Below, piece by piece: positions 51,255-63,002 of a stretch of DNA of 64,000 nt. This DNA is from Callipepla californica brunnescens (Eukaryota > Chordata > Aves > Galliformes > Odontophoridae): the NCBI GenBank assembly GCA_023055505.1, contig JALIRH010000001.1, positions 97,929,034 to 97,993,033 of the forward strand. Direction: 5' to 3'. Numbering within the stretch: the first letter of the stretch is position 1; each line of letters opens with the position of its first letter. The notes under the pieces are model-generated. The model was not told the origin of the DNA. It saw nothing but the letters and a program-made list of their open reading frames with translations, and did no database searches. The position numbers and the translations under genes were made by a program.

Positions 51255-51808
51255 TGTACAGTTTATCCTCCTTTTATGACCCAGCAGCAGCTCATCTTCA
51301 TGCAGCTGTATGCTCACTCCCCACCACTGGGGTGGGAGAGAGAATTAGAAAATAGATACAGCTCATGGGTTGATCGTGAAGATGGTTTAATTGGACAGAA
51401 AAGGGAGGGAAAATGATAGTAATAACGACAGTGAAATAGTAATGATAAAAGAATATGTGAAACAAGTGATGCACGGTGCAATTGCTCACTGCCTGGCAAC
51501 CAATGCCCAGCCATTCCCCAAGCAATGGCAATCCTCTGAGCCAGCTCCTCCAGTTTTATTGTTCAGCACAGCACCATGTGGTATAAGATATCCCTTTGGC
51601 CAGTTTGGGTCTGCGTTCCTGGTTCTGTCCTCCCCCCCATCTCCTCTCAGCACAAGGATTGTAAAAGTCCTTGACTTAGTGTAAGCACTGCTTAGCAACA
51701 ATCAGAATGCTGATGTGTTATCGATATTATTCTCATCTTAAAATGAATAAACAGCACTGTTACCAGCTACTAGGAAGAAAGTAAACTATCTCAGCTGAAA
51801 GTAGGACA
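51255..51808 (-). mobile_element. Solo-type LTR of an avian endogenous retrovirus, about 550 bp
   Basis: Sense is the minus strand, starting TGTCCTACTTTCAGCTGAGATAG at 51808. On the + strand the order is CACTGGGGTGGGAGAGAGAATT, CATGGGTTGATCGTGAAGATGGTTTAATTGGACAG, CAAGTGATGCACGGTGCAATTGCTCACTGCC, TGGTATAAGATATCCCTTTGGCCAG and GTAAGCACTGCTTAGCAAC. This matches a very common bird LTR. The equivalent of its TATA region is altered (…AACAATAAAACTG… on the sense strand). No internal viral genes adjoin it, so it is a solo LTR or truncated remnant. Confidence 0.8.
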
Positions 51809-52739
51809 TGTAGTCACAAAGGACAGGATTGGATGGAGACTGAACCACAGGGCTGGAATTAGCAGATCTAGGATATATTAATTTACCTTCCTTCCTTTTT
51901 TTTTTTTTTTTTCTTCCCAGGGTTAAGTGCTGCAGCATTAATCTGAACTGGATGGACAAATAGGTTATGCTTCACAATAGATCATAATGTCTGTATAACC
52001 AAAATTGTGGGTTGCCGCATGCAAATGGAAGAGACTGAAGGGTCACGGGACTAAAATTGTTGCATTTTTTAGTTTCAGCTTTCTAAAGTCCTACAGTCCA
52101 CATGAAAGAGTGTAATGCCTATCACATTTTATTCCTAGCGTTCAGAGCTGAATCTTACTTTAAGTGGTGCAGAACTCAACTACTGACATCCATTCTGGTT
52201 TGAGAGCATCTGATGTCCCTTATTGAATCTCCACATATTGAATCAGATGTAACTAGGTAAAGGGTGATTCATACAATGCTACGACACTCAAATATACATA
52301 ATAACTGATTTAATTTGGATTCCCAAGTGACTTTTTCCTTGATTTGACTTAGCAAATGTATCAGGTTTTCCTAGAGTGAAATGTTGTCTCTTTGATGTTG
52401 TTACAGAGATATTCTTACTTGAGTCTCACCTTAGACTTCTTATTTTTGTGGAACCATGTTTTGGAGGCAGTTCTCTTCACACTGAGGGCGTTTGGTATGG
52501 GCCCTAAAGAAAGACCTCTGCTCTTTTGAGTTCTCTTGGCTCTTAAACATTGCTGAAGAATTGCTCTCAACTGTTAGCCTCGAATAACGTCTCAGTGCCT
52601 TGGATAACATCTCAATAGTTGTACTAGGTTACTGAGGTTGAGAAGGAGTAGCTATGAGCACTATTTTGGAAGTGTTAAAGTTGAAGTACCACTTCTGTCT
52701 CCTCATAAATGTGTGCATCTGGCAGGATTCTGGAACAGA
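51809..52739 (+). other. Intron 1 stretch without recognised elements
   Basis: Contains a poly-T tract at about 51896-51912. Nothing else was recognised. Confidence 0.5.
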
Positions 52740-53228
52740 ACAAAGCTCACCTGAAGTCCTCACATTCTTTTTGCATGGCTGTGCTCAATCCTTTCATCCC
52801 CCAGCTTGTATTGGCAGTAGGAGTTGATGCAACCCACATGTAAGACCTTGAGCTTGGCTTTGTTGAGCCTCAAGACATTCTCCCACTGCCAAATATAGGT
52901 CTCTCTGAATGGCATCCTGTCCTTCAGGCATGTTGACTGCACCACACAGCTTGGTGTCATCTGCAAACCTGCCAAGGGTGCAACCCGATCCCGCTGTTGA
53001 TGTCACCGATGAGCATTAATCTCAGTAGTTACCCCTGAGGGATACTACTTGTCTGGACAGAGGTCACTGACATTCAGTCATTGACCACCATTCTCAGAGT
53101 ATGATCTCACAACTTGTTCCTTATCTGTTGAACAGTCCACCTATCAAATCCATGTCTTTCCAATTTGGACAGAAAGATATTATAAAGGACTGTGTCAAAA
53201 AGCCTCGCTGAAGTCCAGATAGATAATA
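52740..53228 (-). mobile_element. Old CR1, reverse transcriptase region, 3'-side part (antisense)
   Basis: On the minus strand broken frames read LDFCEAFDTVLYNIFLSKLE (catalytic region, with the family's SKAFD-type motif altered), then GRFADDTKLCGAVNMPEGQD with the FADD box, then LRLNKAKLKVLHVGCIN. Several stops and frameshifts separate them, so it is a dead, older copy than the one at 9474-10499. It is continued by 53311-53570 across a nested insertion. Confidence 0.85.
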
Positions 53229-53310
53229 TCATAGAATCACAGAATGCTTTTGAGTTGGAAGGGATCTTTAAAGGCCATCTGATTGAACACTGCCCCATAA
53301 TGAACAAGGA
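53229..53310 (-). mobile_element. Short CR1 3' end nested in an older CR1
   Basis: ATCATAGAATCACAGAATGC, then TTTGAGTTGGAAGGGATCTTTAAAGGCCATC and GAACACTGCCCC, is an antisense CR1 3' end sitting inside the reverse transcriptase coding of the surrounding CR1. Host CR1 coding stops at about 53228 (AGTCCAGATAGATAATAT) and resumes at about 53311. Both elements lie in the same orientation. Confidence 0.8.
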
Positions 53311-53570
53311 CACACACAGCTTTCATCAGTGGCTCTTCCCTTGTCTACTGTTGTAGTTACATCAGCATAGAAAGCCACTAGGTTTGTCAGGCAGGACTTG
53401 CTCTTCATGAAACCGTACTGGTTGTCCCATATCACGTCCCTCTCCTCTGTGTGCCTTAGCATAGGTTCCAGGAGGATCTGTTCTGTGATTTTCCCCAGCT
53501 CTGAGAAGAGGCTGACAGGTTGGAAGTTTCCTGGGTCATCCTTTGGTACCCTTTATAAAAATCTGTGTGA
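53311..53570 (-). mobile_element. Old CR1, upstream reverse transcriptase part (antisense)
   Basis: The minus strand reads [20 protein letters not shown] and [12 protein letters not shown], the conserved CR1 RT segment that normally runs straight into YLDFSKAFD. Here that continuation is found beyond the nested insertion, at about 53228 and below. Further upstream, GDQYGF-like and [15 protein letters not shown] words extend to about 53570. Confidence 0.85.
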
Positions 53571-56500
53571 CCGTAAAAATGGGTGTTCATATAATAGTGT
53601 GCTACTCTTCAGAAATCTAGGGAAACTTAATGAGTGATAAATTTAGTTATGTCCTGTATTACACTTCTGGTTCCTCATAGTTTGGGAACGACTGTCCCAG
53701 AAAAGTGCCATCAAGCTATCAGCTCATACTTCTTTACCTGAGAAGCCCTCTGCATCTCCCTTTGGAATTTAGTCATTCTGATTTTCTGCTTAGCAGTATT
53801 GGGTTATGGGACCTGAGAGAATTAACTGTCCTTGCAGAATTCCAGTACTCTCTCTGCTGGATTTGTTAGGGCTAAAAGTATGCTTCTGCAAATACACTGC
53901 CTATCTTCCTCTACCAGTCTCCTTGCTTGAAGTAATTTTCTTCTAAGTTTAATCTCAAAATTTTTGAATTCGCTAGATAAACCACTTGTTTAAATAGTCT
54001 AAGCATTTATTTCCTTTGTATATAGGTGAATGCAAAAACAAACAAACAAAAAAACAACTATATAAAAACTTTCTTAACCTTTTTTCTCTGCTGTAACTGA
54101 CTGCTAGTGGTTTACAACTGGAAAGATGTAAAGTGTCCATTTAAATTTAAGGAATAAGCATCCAATTTCTCCCCTTTAGCTGCTTTATTTCATAAAGCTA
54201 CGGTAGGGAAGTTCTAGGACTTTAAAACACTTCAATAAGTTTTATGTGTTTCTGTAGGCTGTCTTCTTAATGCTACTAAACTCTTTTCTAAAAATATTTA
54301 AGCTGATTCATCGTGTTGATTGACTGTTTTTAATCTCCATTCTGCTTACTCTTTTGTCTAACTTTGCCCTGCAATTTCAACATGAACAGCTAATAAGCTA
54401 ATATTCAAGTCCAAAAAAAGTTAGGCAACTTTGGTGGTGTAACTTTAATGGTGATTAGGACTTCTGGTAATACAGAGAGAATCAAAATATAGTAATAAAA
54501 AAAAACCAACAACACGATAATCTATGCTAAAGAAATGTGTAAAAAGCCATGTTGGTGTGGCTGCCACAATTGATAATTTTGTAAATTTTCCTGTATCTTT
54601 CACTTCAGAAATGCATAGATGCAAAGTGCTGTTCAGATTGCTCTTGATTAAGGTATTTTCCCAAAGTCAAACATTATTTGAAAATATTTTAATCTGATAA
54701 GGTATGAAGCTCAAGAAATGGCAGCGGCACTTAGTTCTTGATAGGTAACATCGTTCTGGAAGTGAAAAAGTTCTATTCTAACAATGCAAGCTGGCACATA
54801 ATCACTGGGATACAGTTTTTCTTTTGCTCTGAAGACCATTAAAATCCATATGTGTAACTAAATACCTAGCAGTGTTAGTGTCTATCTAGAAGCTGATCTT
54901 CATGCTGTGCTATCTAGAGAATAGAGAATATTCAATGATGAGCAAGCATCTGGAGCTGGTTCTGAACCATGTGATGGATATTTCCTATCCACTGGAAAGT
55001 ATTATGTTGTTTTTCTGTTCATATGAATGTAAAAAAAATATTCACAACTATAGAGATGAAATGAGTCCTAATTTTTCACCTAGATTTATCACTTCAGTTC
55101 TGTGGATAGATGGAAAAAGGAAGGGAATATTGATGAGGACGCACCATAAAAATAAATAGCTTCTTAATAAAGCTACCTGAACTAAACATGGAATAAAGAT
55201 TGGTTAGGCAGCATGAGCTGAAGCTTCTGCTTTAATGCTGTAATCCCTTTATGCTGAAATGAAAATATTGTAGCTGCTTATGTGGTAGGTAGAAGCAAAA
55301 GCTATAAAGGGAATAGGGATCAGAAAATAGCAATTGTGGCTTAAAAACTAGTGATTGAAAAGTGTGTGATCTGAAAAACATGGAAATAAAACCAAGCCGT
55401 ACATAGAAAGATGGTAGAAATTTTAATTATTATCTTTAGTAGAACTGTAACTACATACAATTCCATGTGAATATGTGGGAGATTTCCAGGAAGAGGCGGT
55501 ATTCCTACTATGATACAGTTGAAAATCTCTCATCCCAGACCTGTTTGGAAATCTGTTGGCAGAAGGTTGTGTTAGAAGGCTCTTAGGCCTTTTTTGAAGG
55601 ACTTCAGAATTTCTTCTCCAGTTTTTATAGTGGAAGTTAGGAGTATGTGACAAAGCCCTGTTATTGGAGTGGAAGTTGATGGCATGTTTTTAAAAATAAT
55701 CTTCATAGCTGAATAAAGAGCGGACATTGCTTAATCCAGTCAATTGCATGTAGAATATCTGCCTTTTGAATATCATTATTATCGCTATGCTTGGAATAGA
55801 AAATCTAAGTAAATTGACATGTAACGTGTTCTGGATTTTGACAAGGGAAATTTAATTAAAAGAGAGCTAGCTTGTGAACTTTGCTAAAATACAAAGCTAA
55901 AAGGGATTTAAGCTCTAGAGCTTATTTGAGCACAGACCATAGGAAGAGTGAGAATAAAAATGGTCAGTGAGAAAAACTATGTCTTGTAAGATGAATCAAC
56001 ATGGATACTTTGAGAGATGTCCACCTCCAGCTGAGCTGATACAGACTGCTGGGAAGTGCACAATGGGCAATGGTAAAACAGCTTGCCAGTGGGAATGAAT
56101 AAAGATTAAGTACAGCCTACTGTCTGCACTGTATCAAGACTAACTTTTGGCCTCAATGAAAACCAGGATGATGAAGATGATGTCTATAATGACAGAAGCT
56201 AAAGGTCAGTAGATCATGGAGCAATTGGATTTGTTTTGCAACAGATGAAGTGGAAACAGATGCATGTTGAATGCCCAGTGGAGGAGAGGTGTGTAATGGG
56301 AGATGGTGGTTGAGGCCAAGTAATTTTCCACCATGCATTGCAAAAGTGTTGGCACAAAAGATCACTGCCTTATTAGCATGTTTCAGATGATATCATGACT
56401 GGGATAAAGCAATGCTGTAGGAAGCAAAGTTTATTTTCTGAGTTGTGGTATCAGAATTACATTTTCTTTTTTTATTTTTCTTCCTTCCATTTGAAAAGAA

Positions 56501-57377
56501 AATTAAATGTTATACAAGTGGTGAAAAGCTATATGAAATACGACATTCACTATTGATTGATTGCAATGGATAGGGAAGCACTGGGAACTGATCTCTCTTG
56601 CAAGCAAAGTAGTATAGCCTCCCTGCATCTCATTGTAACTCGCATCCTTCCAAACACATGTACCATGATGTCATTTGTTATCCTGCTGGAAAAGAGAGCT
56701 GATGACAGAGAAGGCTGGGTTTATCCAGAGGTGGGTAGTGTTGAAAGAAATAGAACCACTCTGATCAACTTCTTATAGCCTTGCATAAGTCTTGGTTTTC
56801 TTCAGTGAAGGCAAAATAAAAAAGGAGCTTGTATGTGAAGTGTGCTGATACTGAAGGCAGATATTCTCCAAAGCGATTGGTATAATGAACGTAGAACCAG
56901 TATCCTTAAAAGACTGGGTGATACAGGACTGAAATTGAGAACTTTTACTACAAGGATGTACAGTTTGGCCTTACAGGGATGTAGGAGGAACCTGTAAGCA
57001 AAAATGGTGGAGTTTGGGTGTTCTGTGATGACTGAGACAGCAGGAAAGTGAAACCTTAAAGCTGTGTCATAGGGCTGCAGAAAAGAGACAAGGAAAGGGT
57101 GAGGAAAAATGTAGATACAGACATCTGTCAGTAGGCAGTAGCTTATTGCTTTGGTAGTTTAAAACCTTATATTCTGAAACAGGTTTTTACAAAAATAGTA
57201 GAAATGATTTGCTTTGCTTCCACTTCAGAAGCAGTCTGTACAGAATATTGAATTTAGAGTTTATTGTTTTTGTACTGACAGACAAGAAGTAGTAGCACTC
57301 TACTAAGTATTTTGTTTTTTCCTTTATCTGTGCTCTCGTTTGTGCCTGCTAAAGAGGTCTTTTAAACTGTCCTGTAG
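53571..57377 (+). other. Intron 1, distal part
   Basis: AT-rich, no recognised mobile element. It ends in the acceptor TTTTAAACTGTCCTGTAG before exon 2. The pyrimidine tract of this acceptor is short and interrupted. Confidence 0.55.
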
Positions 57378-57980
57378 GTTCCTGATGTCATCAGCAGCAT
57401 AAGACAAGTCTCCAAAGCAGCACTGAAAGAAGATGCCAAACCAAGTAAAGATAGTGAAGATGCCTTCTATAACTCTCAAAAATTTGAGGTCTTGTACTGT
57501 GGAAAGGTTACAGTGGCACACAAGAAAGCTCCCTCATCATTAATTGATGATTGCATTGAGAAATTCAGCCTTCATGAGCGTCAGCGCCTGAAACTGCTAA
57601 ATGAACAGCGGAATAACGAGTCAAGTTTGGACTTACCCCTGTGTGAGGGAAATGCACCAGCGTCTCCATTGGATAGCCCATTTGAGGAGCTTGAAAGTCC
57701 AAATACCACCACAGGGCATGCTGTGATGTTTACAATTGGCAGCCAGAACAACTTAACCAACCTGGCCAGCACTCGTAGCTCCTTTCCAGAGCGAATTTTG
57801 GAGGACTCTGGCTTTGACGAGCAGCAGGAGTTTCGTTCCCGGTGCAGCAGTGTCACTGCAGTTATGCAAAGAAGGGTTCATGATGCAAACCTGAAAATAC
57901 AGCCACGTAGAAGACATGCAAGTGCACCCAGTCATGTTCAGCCCTCTGATTCTGAGAAGAACAGGACAATGTTGTTTCAG
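57378..57980 (+). CDS. TBC1D4: TBC1D4 coding exon 2 (residues 158-358)
   Basis: The exon opens [20 protein letters not shown], the conserved end of PTB domain 1, then [20 protein letters not shown] from residue 193, which I take as the first strand and helix of PTB domain 2. A long Ser/Pro-rich insert follows (about residues 225-300, the least conserved part against mammals as I recall them). Conserved [40 protein letters not shown] and TMLFQ close the exon. Two Akt-type R-x-R-x-x-S sites are intact: S315 (R310, R312) and S339 (R334, R336), corresponding to human S318 and S341. The exon is 603 bp, phase 0/0, with acceptor ...CTGTAG and donor CAG|GTGTGT, which is a weak donor. If intron 2 is retained, a stop comes after nine codons. 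Confidence 0.96.
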
Positions 57981-59325
57981 GTGTGTCCTGGGAGTTCTTC
58001 TCTTGTCTAGTGAGAAGCTGAGACAAGTTTTGTAAGATAGGTAGCATATATTTGGTTTCATGATTTCTCAAAAATTATGCGCGTGTTCATAAATAATTGG
58101 AACAAAAGTAGCTGGGCTTTGAGAAAGTCAGCACAATTCATGAGCTCTGGCTGATTTTAAGAAACTACTCATGATCAACAAAAACTGAGTTTCTAGGGAC
58201 ATATTTGAGTATTTCATATGTAATTCTGGTTGAAATCTGATGAGGTGCTGGTGAGATCTTGGGCTCAGCTGAAAAAAAAGTATTTCATTCAAAAAGATAA
58301 TCCATAACAATTTTGTTACGAATGCATCCTTTTTTGTTATTCAGTTGAAAAGAAACTTCTAAGCTTGAAGCCTTATATTTGAGCCAGCTCCTTTATGATA
58401 ACTTGTATTGATGTTGAACTTGTCTTTCCCAGATGAGTAGTATCTCTGCTTGCACTTAGGACTTCTTGTTTCCAACCTCACAGTTGTCTTGCCTGAAGTG
58501 CATTTGATATCCTCAAAGCTTGTATTGAGAAAACAAAAGGGCACTTAAAGGAGGTGACCCATAAAACAAAAGTAAATAAAATTTGAACCTTAAAGTATCA
58601 GGAAGCTATAAATGCTTGAGTTTTTGCCTTTCCATTTGCATTTAAGATCATTGCCTTTTATTGTCTTGGAGAAGTGCTGACTGAAGTAAGAATGCATTGT
58701 CCCTTGGAAGACCACAACTAACACTAGTACTGAAAAGGATTTAGCTGCAAAACTCCCTAAGCTCTAGGGAGAAAGCTCTGTATGCTTGAGAAGAGGTTTG
58801 GGAAAACTGAAAGATAACTTGCTGCAGAACCTGTATTTTCTGATTCATATTTGGTATAAAAACTGAAAGAATCACCTTAAGATCAGCATAGTTTTTTCAG
58901 TTGATCTGTGGAATAGTTATGGTGGTGGCAGTTTTGGGTTTTTAGGGGTTTTTTATTTAAATGTAGTTGTGCTGTTTTCTTTACTGGATCATATCATTAG
59001 GCACACAGTGTTAAAGACCTTAATAATCTGCCAAATATCTGATCTTTTGACCAAAATAACTGAAAGTGAAATAGTCCATTAGCTGCAGCTGAATTCTTTC
59101 CAAATCTTTTTCCTATTGAATGGAGTATGTTCTTGTTGAAATACTATTACTCAATATAGGCTTAATTATGGCACCCTTCCTCCTCCTGAGTAAGCCAGTA
59201 TGCTGAAGCTACTTTGTGTGAACAGGAAAGAGGCAGATTTTGACATTTTTGTTGCCATTAGCACTGTGCCTCCAGGGCGGTCATAAACTAGACTTTCTTG
59301 TTCTCCTTTTATTTTTTTTTCCAAG
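57981..59325 (+). other. Intron 2 of TBC1D4
   Basis: 1,345 bp with GTGTGT donor and ...TTTTTTTTCCAAG acceptor. No element or nested gene was recognised. Read-through from exon 2 meets TAG at 58008-58010. Confidence 0.85.
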
Positions 59326-59415
59326 GTTGGAAGATTTGAAGTTAACCTCATCAGTCCAGACACCAAATCAGTTGTGCTTGAAAAGAATTTTAAAGATATC
59401 TCTTCGTGTTCTCAG
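59326..59415 (+). CDS. TBC1D4: TBC1D4 coding exon 3 (residues 359-388)
   Basis: 90 bp, 30 codons, phase 0/0, reading [20 protein letters not shown] then [10 protein letters not shown]. It encodes core strands of the second PTB domain and is nearly the same as the mammalian protein as I recall it (I/V at one position). It is bounded by a poly-T acceptor ending CCAAG and the donor CAG|GTAAGC. Confidence 0.97.
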
Positions 59416-60116
59416 GTAAGCATTAATGGGAAGTAATGTATAAGTTATCAGAAGAAAGGGAATTGATTCGTTCTTCAGCTTGATTGCCTTACTAGCTTAC
59501 AGCGTTCTCCTTTATTCAGTCTCAGAGGCCACTTTAAACAGTTTATCCTGTCTGTCTAAATTCTAATAAATAGTAGATTGCTGCTTTATCTCGTTTAATC
59601 CTTGATTTAAAAATAGGATTTTGAGAAGTTGTGATGAATGTGTATATTAACTCTACACAGAGTTTGACAGGAAAACATCATAGACTTCTTTGGGGAGTAC
59701 AGCTGAAATAATTGGATATTAAATTGTGATTGCTTCAAAAGCAGTTGCAACAGATGAAGAAGTGATTTGCTTTTACAATAGTGAGACCTGTTATTCAAAT
59801 CAGGGATTACACTTGTCTGGTAGCAATTACAAGTAGATACTGCAAAAAAAACAACATGCAGTGTCATTCCCAAAGAGCTTAAATGCAGGTGAGCACAAGC
59901 TAATCATCATGAGCTGTAGAGGTGGTAACATTCATCATTGGTCAGAAAGCCAAGCATAAACTGTTCTGCTTTGGAAGAGCATTGGATTTAATTTTGGGAG
60001 CAGCTTAATCTCCATTCAGGGTGCTCTGAGAATGCTGCTTCTGAGCAGCTGATCTTCTGAAAGTCCCTGGGGTGTAAGGAGGAACGCATCAGATCAGCCC
60101 TCTAGAAAAATAAGAG

Positions 60117-60180
60117 TCATAGAATCACTGAGGTTGGAAAAGACATTAAAGATCATGGAGTCCAATGCATCATGTTGCAT
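60117..60180 (-). mobile_element. CR1 3' end fragment (antisense), very short
   Basis: GTCATAGAATCACTGAGGTTGG, then AAAAGACATTAAAGATCATGGAGTCCAATGC, is the reverse complement of a CR1 3' terminus, about 60 bases only. Confidence 0.8.
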
Positions 60181-60667
60181 TCACCTGCATTGTTTCTTCT
60201 GGAGAATATGGTAATAGGTGAAACTAGCCTATTTATAAATTTATAAATGCGTCTTATGAAAAGTGAAACATCAAGGCTGAGTGATTTGTCTTCCCATCTT
60301 GCTGTTGAACAACAGCTGTTACTTGTGACATTTGGTGTTCTGAGATCTTGTTTTATTAACTTCTACCATCCCCCATGCACATGCGTCAGTTCAGGCTGCC
60401 TTAAACATTATTATTGTAGTTTAAAGTACACTTCCTGACACACTACGAACCTGCATTTCACCCCCCAAGCGCTTTCATTTTAATGCTAAGTAGAAATCTG
60501 CTCGTGTATGGCTGTGCTAATAATAGTGGTGTGCTGAGCTGAATAAAAGTGATGGCTATTACGTACTGGATTCTGGTGTGGCATGTGAATGCTTAAAATG
60601 GGAGAATTCAAACTGTCCTAGATGTGGACAGCCTTTGTTCTGCTAGCTTCAAAGTGTCATACTTTGC

Positions 60668-60765
60668 ACTGAGGGACATGGTTAGTGGGCATGGTGGTGT
60701 GATGGGTTGATGGTTGAACTAAATGATCTTAGTGATCTTTTCCAACCTTAATGACTCTGTGATGG
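60668..60765 (+). mobile_element. CR1 3' end fragment (sense)
   Basis: CTGAGGGACATGGTTAGTGGG, CATGGTGGTGTGATGGGTTGATGGTTG, AACTAAATGATCTTAGTGATC and TTTTCCAACCTTAATGACTCTGTGA follow the CR1 3' end order. It is the opposite strand's counterpart of the fragment 490 bases upstream. Confidence 0.87.
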
Positions 60766-60982
60766 AGACCAGCAAGACACCTTTGATGCCTTGCTTTTCC
60801 TTCAGTAAAATAATTGTATCCAGTCAGTAATGTCAGGTGATGCTGCATGTTGTGCTTTGGAAGTGGAGAATTTTGCTGTCATTTGGAGAAACATTTTTGT
60901 CATTTTGCATGGCTAAATAACTTACACACTGACAAGACCATGTTTTCTCATTTAATGCAAAAACACTTTAGAGAAGTCAGGG

Positions 60983-61010
60983 TTTTTTGTTTGTTTGTTT
61001 GTTTTTGTTT
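60983..61010 (+). repeat. (GTTT)n simple repeat
   Basis: TTTTTTGTTTGTTTGTTTGT continuing TTTTGTTT: about four clean GTTT units plus imperfect ends. Confidence 0.85.
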
Positions 61011-62897
61011 ACCTGTGTTTAGTCGAAATGAAACATAACTTGGTTAAGACTAAGGATTTGGTTACATAAAGCTCATCAGTATTTCTTTCAAGAACTCTGG
61101 TAGCCACAGGGCTTCTGTGTTGTGGGTTTATAGGGATGTGATTTACTATGTATTGTTTGACTGCAGCTTAGTGGTGTTTGTTCTCTGGAGCTTTAAAAAC
61201 TATGAAAAAGATGTTATTTTCAACTTGCGTTCTGGATTCTTTTCATCTGGTCTAATAAAGGTGTTTTTATTCTGTAGCTTCAGTATGGTTGATTGGCTGT
61301 GTTCAGTTCATTATGCACACTTTGCATAATTGTCAAAGCAGCAGTTATAGTGGACAAGAGACCCCTGTGTGTACACTGTCAGGCAGCTGAAGAAGTTTCC
61401 TTGTTTCAGCCTTGCTGGCCTTGAGAGAACTGAGAAAAATGAGAAAGGTGTGTGTGCTTTTGGCCCTTTGAGTCAGACCACACTCTTTGAGAAAAGTGGT
61501 GGAAGAACATAGCGTACTGTTTACGCTTTGGTGGTGCACGTGTCACGTCCTTCTCCCCCATGCATGTTCTCCTGCAGAGCCTGGCAAATCTGACAGCAGT
61601 AGGCTTGTCCAGGCACTGTCAGCAATGAGGGAACTGGCATCTCTCTGATCCACCTTAAGTAAACACAATTTCCTTGCAAAACGAGGCAACTCTTCACTGT
61701 TGTATTGATTAAAATATGTATATCCATCTGTTTGTTTTTTTATTATTATTCTTTCAAAGACTTTGCATGTTATGGAAAGATGGGTTTGTTTTAAGTCATA
61801 ACTGGTGTGGACTGTGGTAAAATAACAGCAGTTGTGCCCTCTTAGAATGTCTGCACTTAAGTGTCCCTTAAGCAGCACAGATGTAACCTCTGGAATTTTG
61901 TTTCCAGTTTTAAAATGTGCTGGAAGGAGTGACAATATGTTCAGTCTGTCACGTAGTGTGTTATCAGTTTTGTCTGGAGTGTTCTCTGTAGGCACAGACA
62001 AGTTGTTTTGTCTCCTCCCCTCTTCTATGATATAGGTGTTTTCTTTGGAGATGGATCCAAGCAACCAAGTTCTGCTTTCTGATGTATTTGAACTTGAGGG
62101 ATTAGGCTTTCTTCTAGAGAGAATCTGCTATTACCGTGCCTAGACGATAAAAACATTGGCAAGAGCTTTAACAATAGTGAGTCATGTTCCATGAACTGAG
62201 ACTGGGAATATCATGCTTCTTAGGAAGCAGCTGTCTTTGATCTTCTCAGTGCTGTTTTTAGCAAGGCAGCGTTCCTTCTTGAGCAGTTAGAATACTATCT
62301 TAAATAAAACATCAGTAGTAATGTGTAGGAATTCATGAAACCTCCAGTGTGTAACTCAGTCTAAAAACAAGAGAATTTAAGAATCCAGTTGGAATTTTAC
62401 ATGCCACCACACATTCCCTGCTCCTTTTGTTGTCGTTCAGGCTTTCTTTACAGGTAAGAAAAGATCTGTTGCTACTTTGATGCTTCTCCAGTCCCATATT
62501 CTAGTGTGGGCTCAGTGCCTCCAGCCTTCACTGCAGGGACTGTTCCAAACACAGCCTCCAGCTGCTTTGTTGACTGCCCTGAATATCTGTTTTCCTCATG
62601 GAAGACATTCAGGTACAGATCTGTTCCCGTGTAACTGTTTTTCCAATTGTGCAAAGAGCTTTATGTAATTTCTTATTAAAAAAAAAAAAAATTAAAAATA
62701 AACTGTTGAGGTTTTATAATAGATCATTATTAGGATGTATTTATAGTTTCTCAAATTTTTGTGCTGAGAAATGTTGGAGTCTGGTGTCTGGTTTTAGTTT
62801 TACTTTGGAAACTAAGCATGCTTTTAAAATAGCCCACTAATGCTGCTTTTGAACTATTTTAAGCACTTTGTTTTTAAATAAAAAACTCTTTTTGTAG

Positions 62898-63002
62898 GGT
62901 ATAAAACATGTCGATCACTTTGGCTTCATTTGCCGTGAATCTGCTGAACCTGCATTAAGCCAGTATGTTTGCTATGTGTTCCAGTGTGCAAGTGAGTCTC
63001 TG
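62898..63002 (+). CDS. TBC1D4: TBC1D4 coding exon 4 (residues 389-423)
   Basis: 105 bp, 35 codons, phase 0/0, reading [20 protein letters not shown] then [15 protein letters not shown]. It continues the second PTB domain, and the family sequence next expected is the domain's C-terminal helix in exon 5, outside the window. It is bounded by acceptor ...TTTTTGTAG and a strong donor CTG|GTGAGT at 63003. Confidence 0.97.

Larger units (their letters stand above)
59416..62897 (+). other. Intron 3 of TBC1D4
   Basis: 3,482 bp, donor GTAAGC, acceptor ...CTTTTTGTAG. It contains two small CR1 ends (60117-60180 minus; 60668-60765 plus), a GTTT-type repeat at 60983-61010 and an A-rich run at about 62677-62690. 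No nested gene was recognised. Confidence 0.85.
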
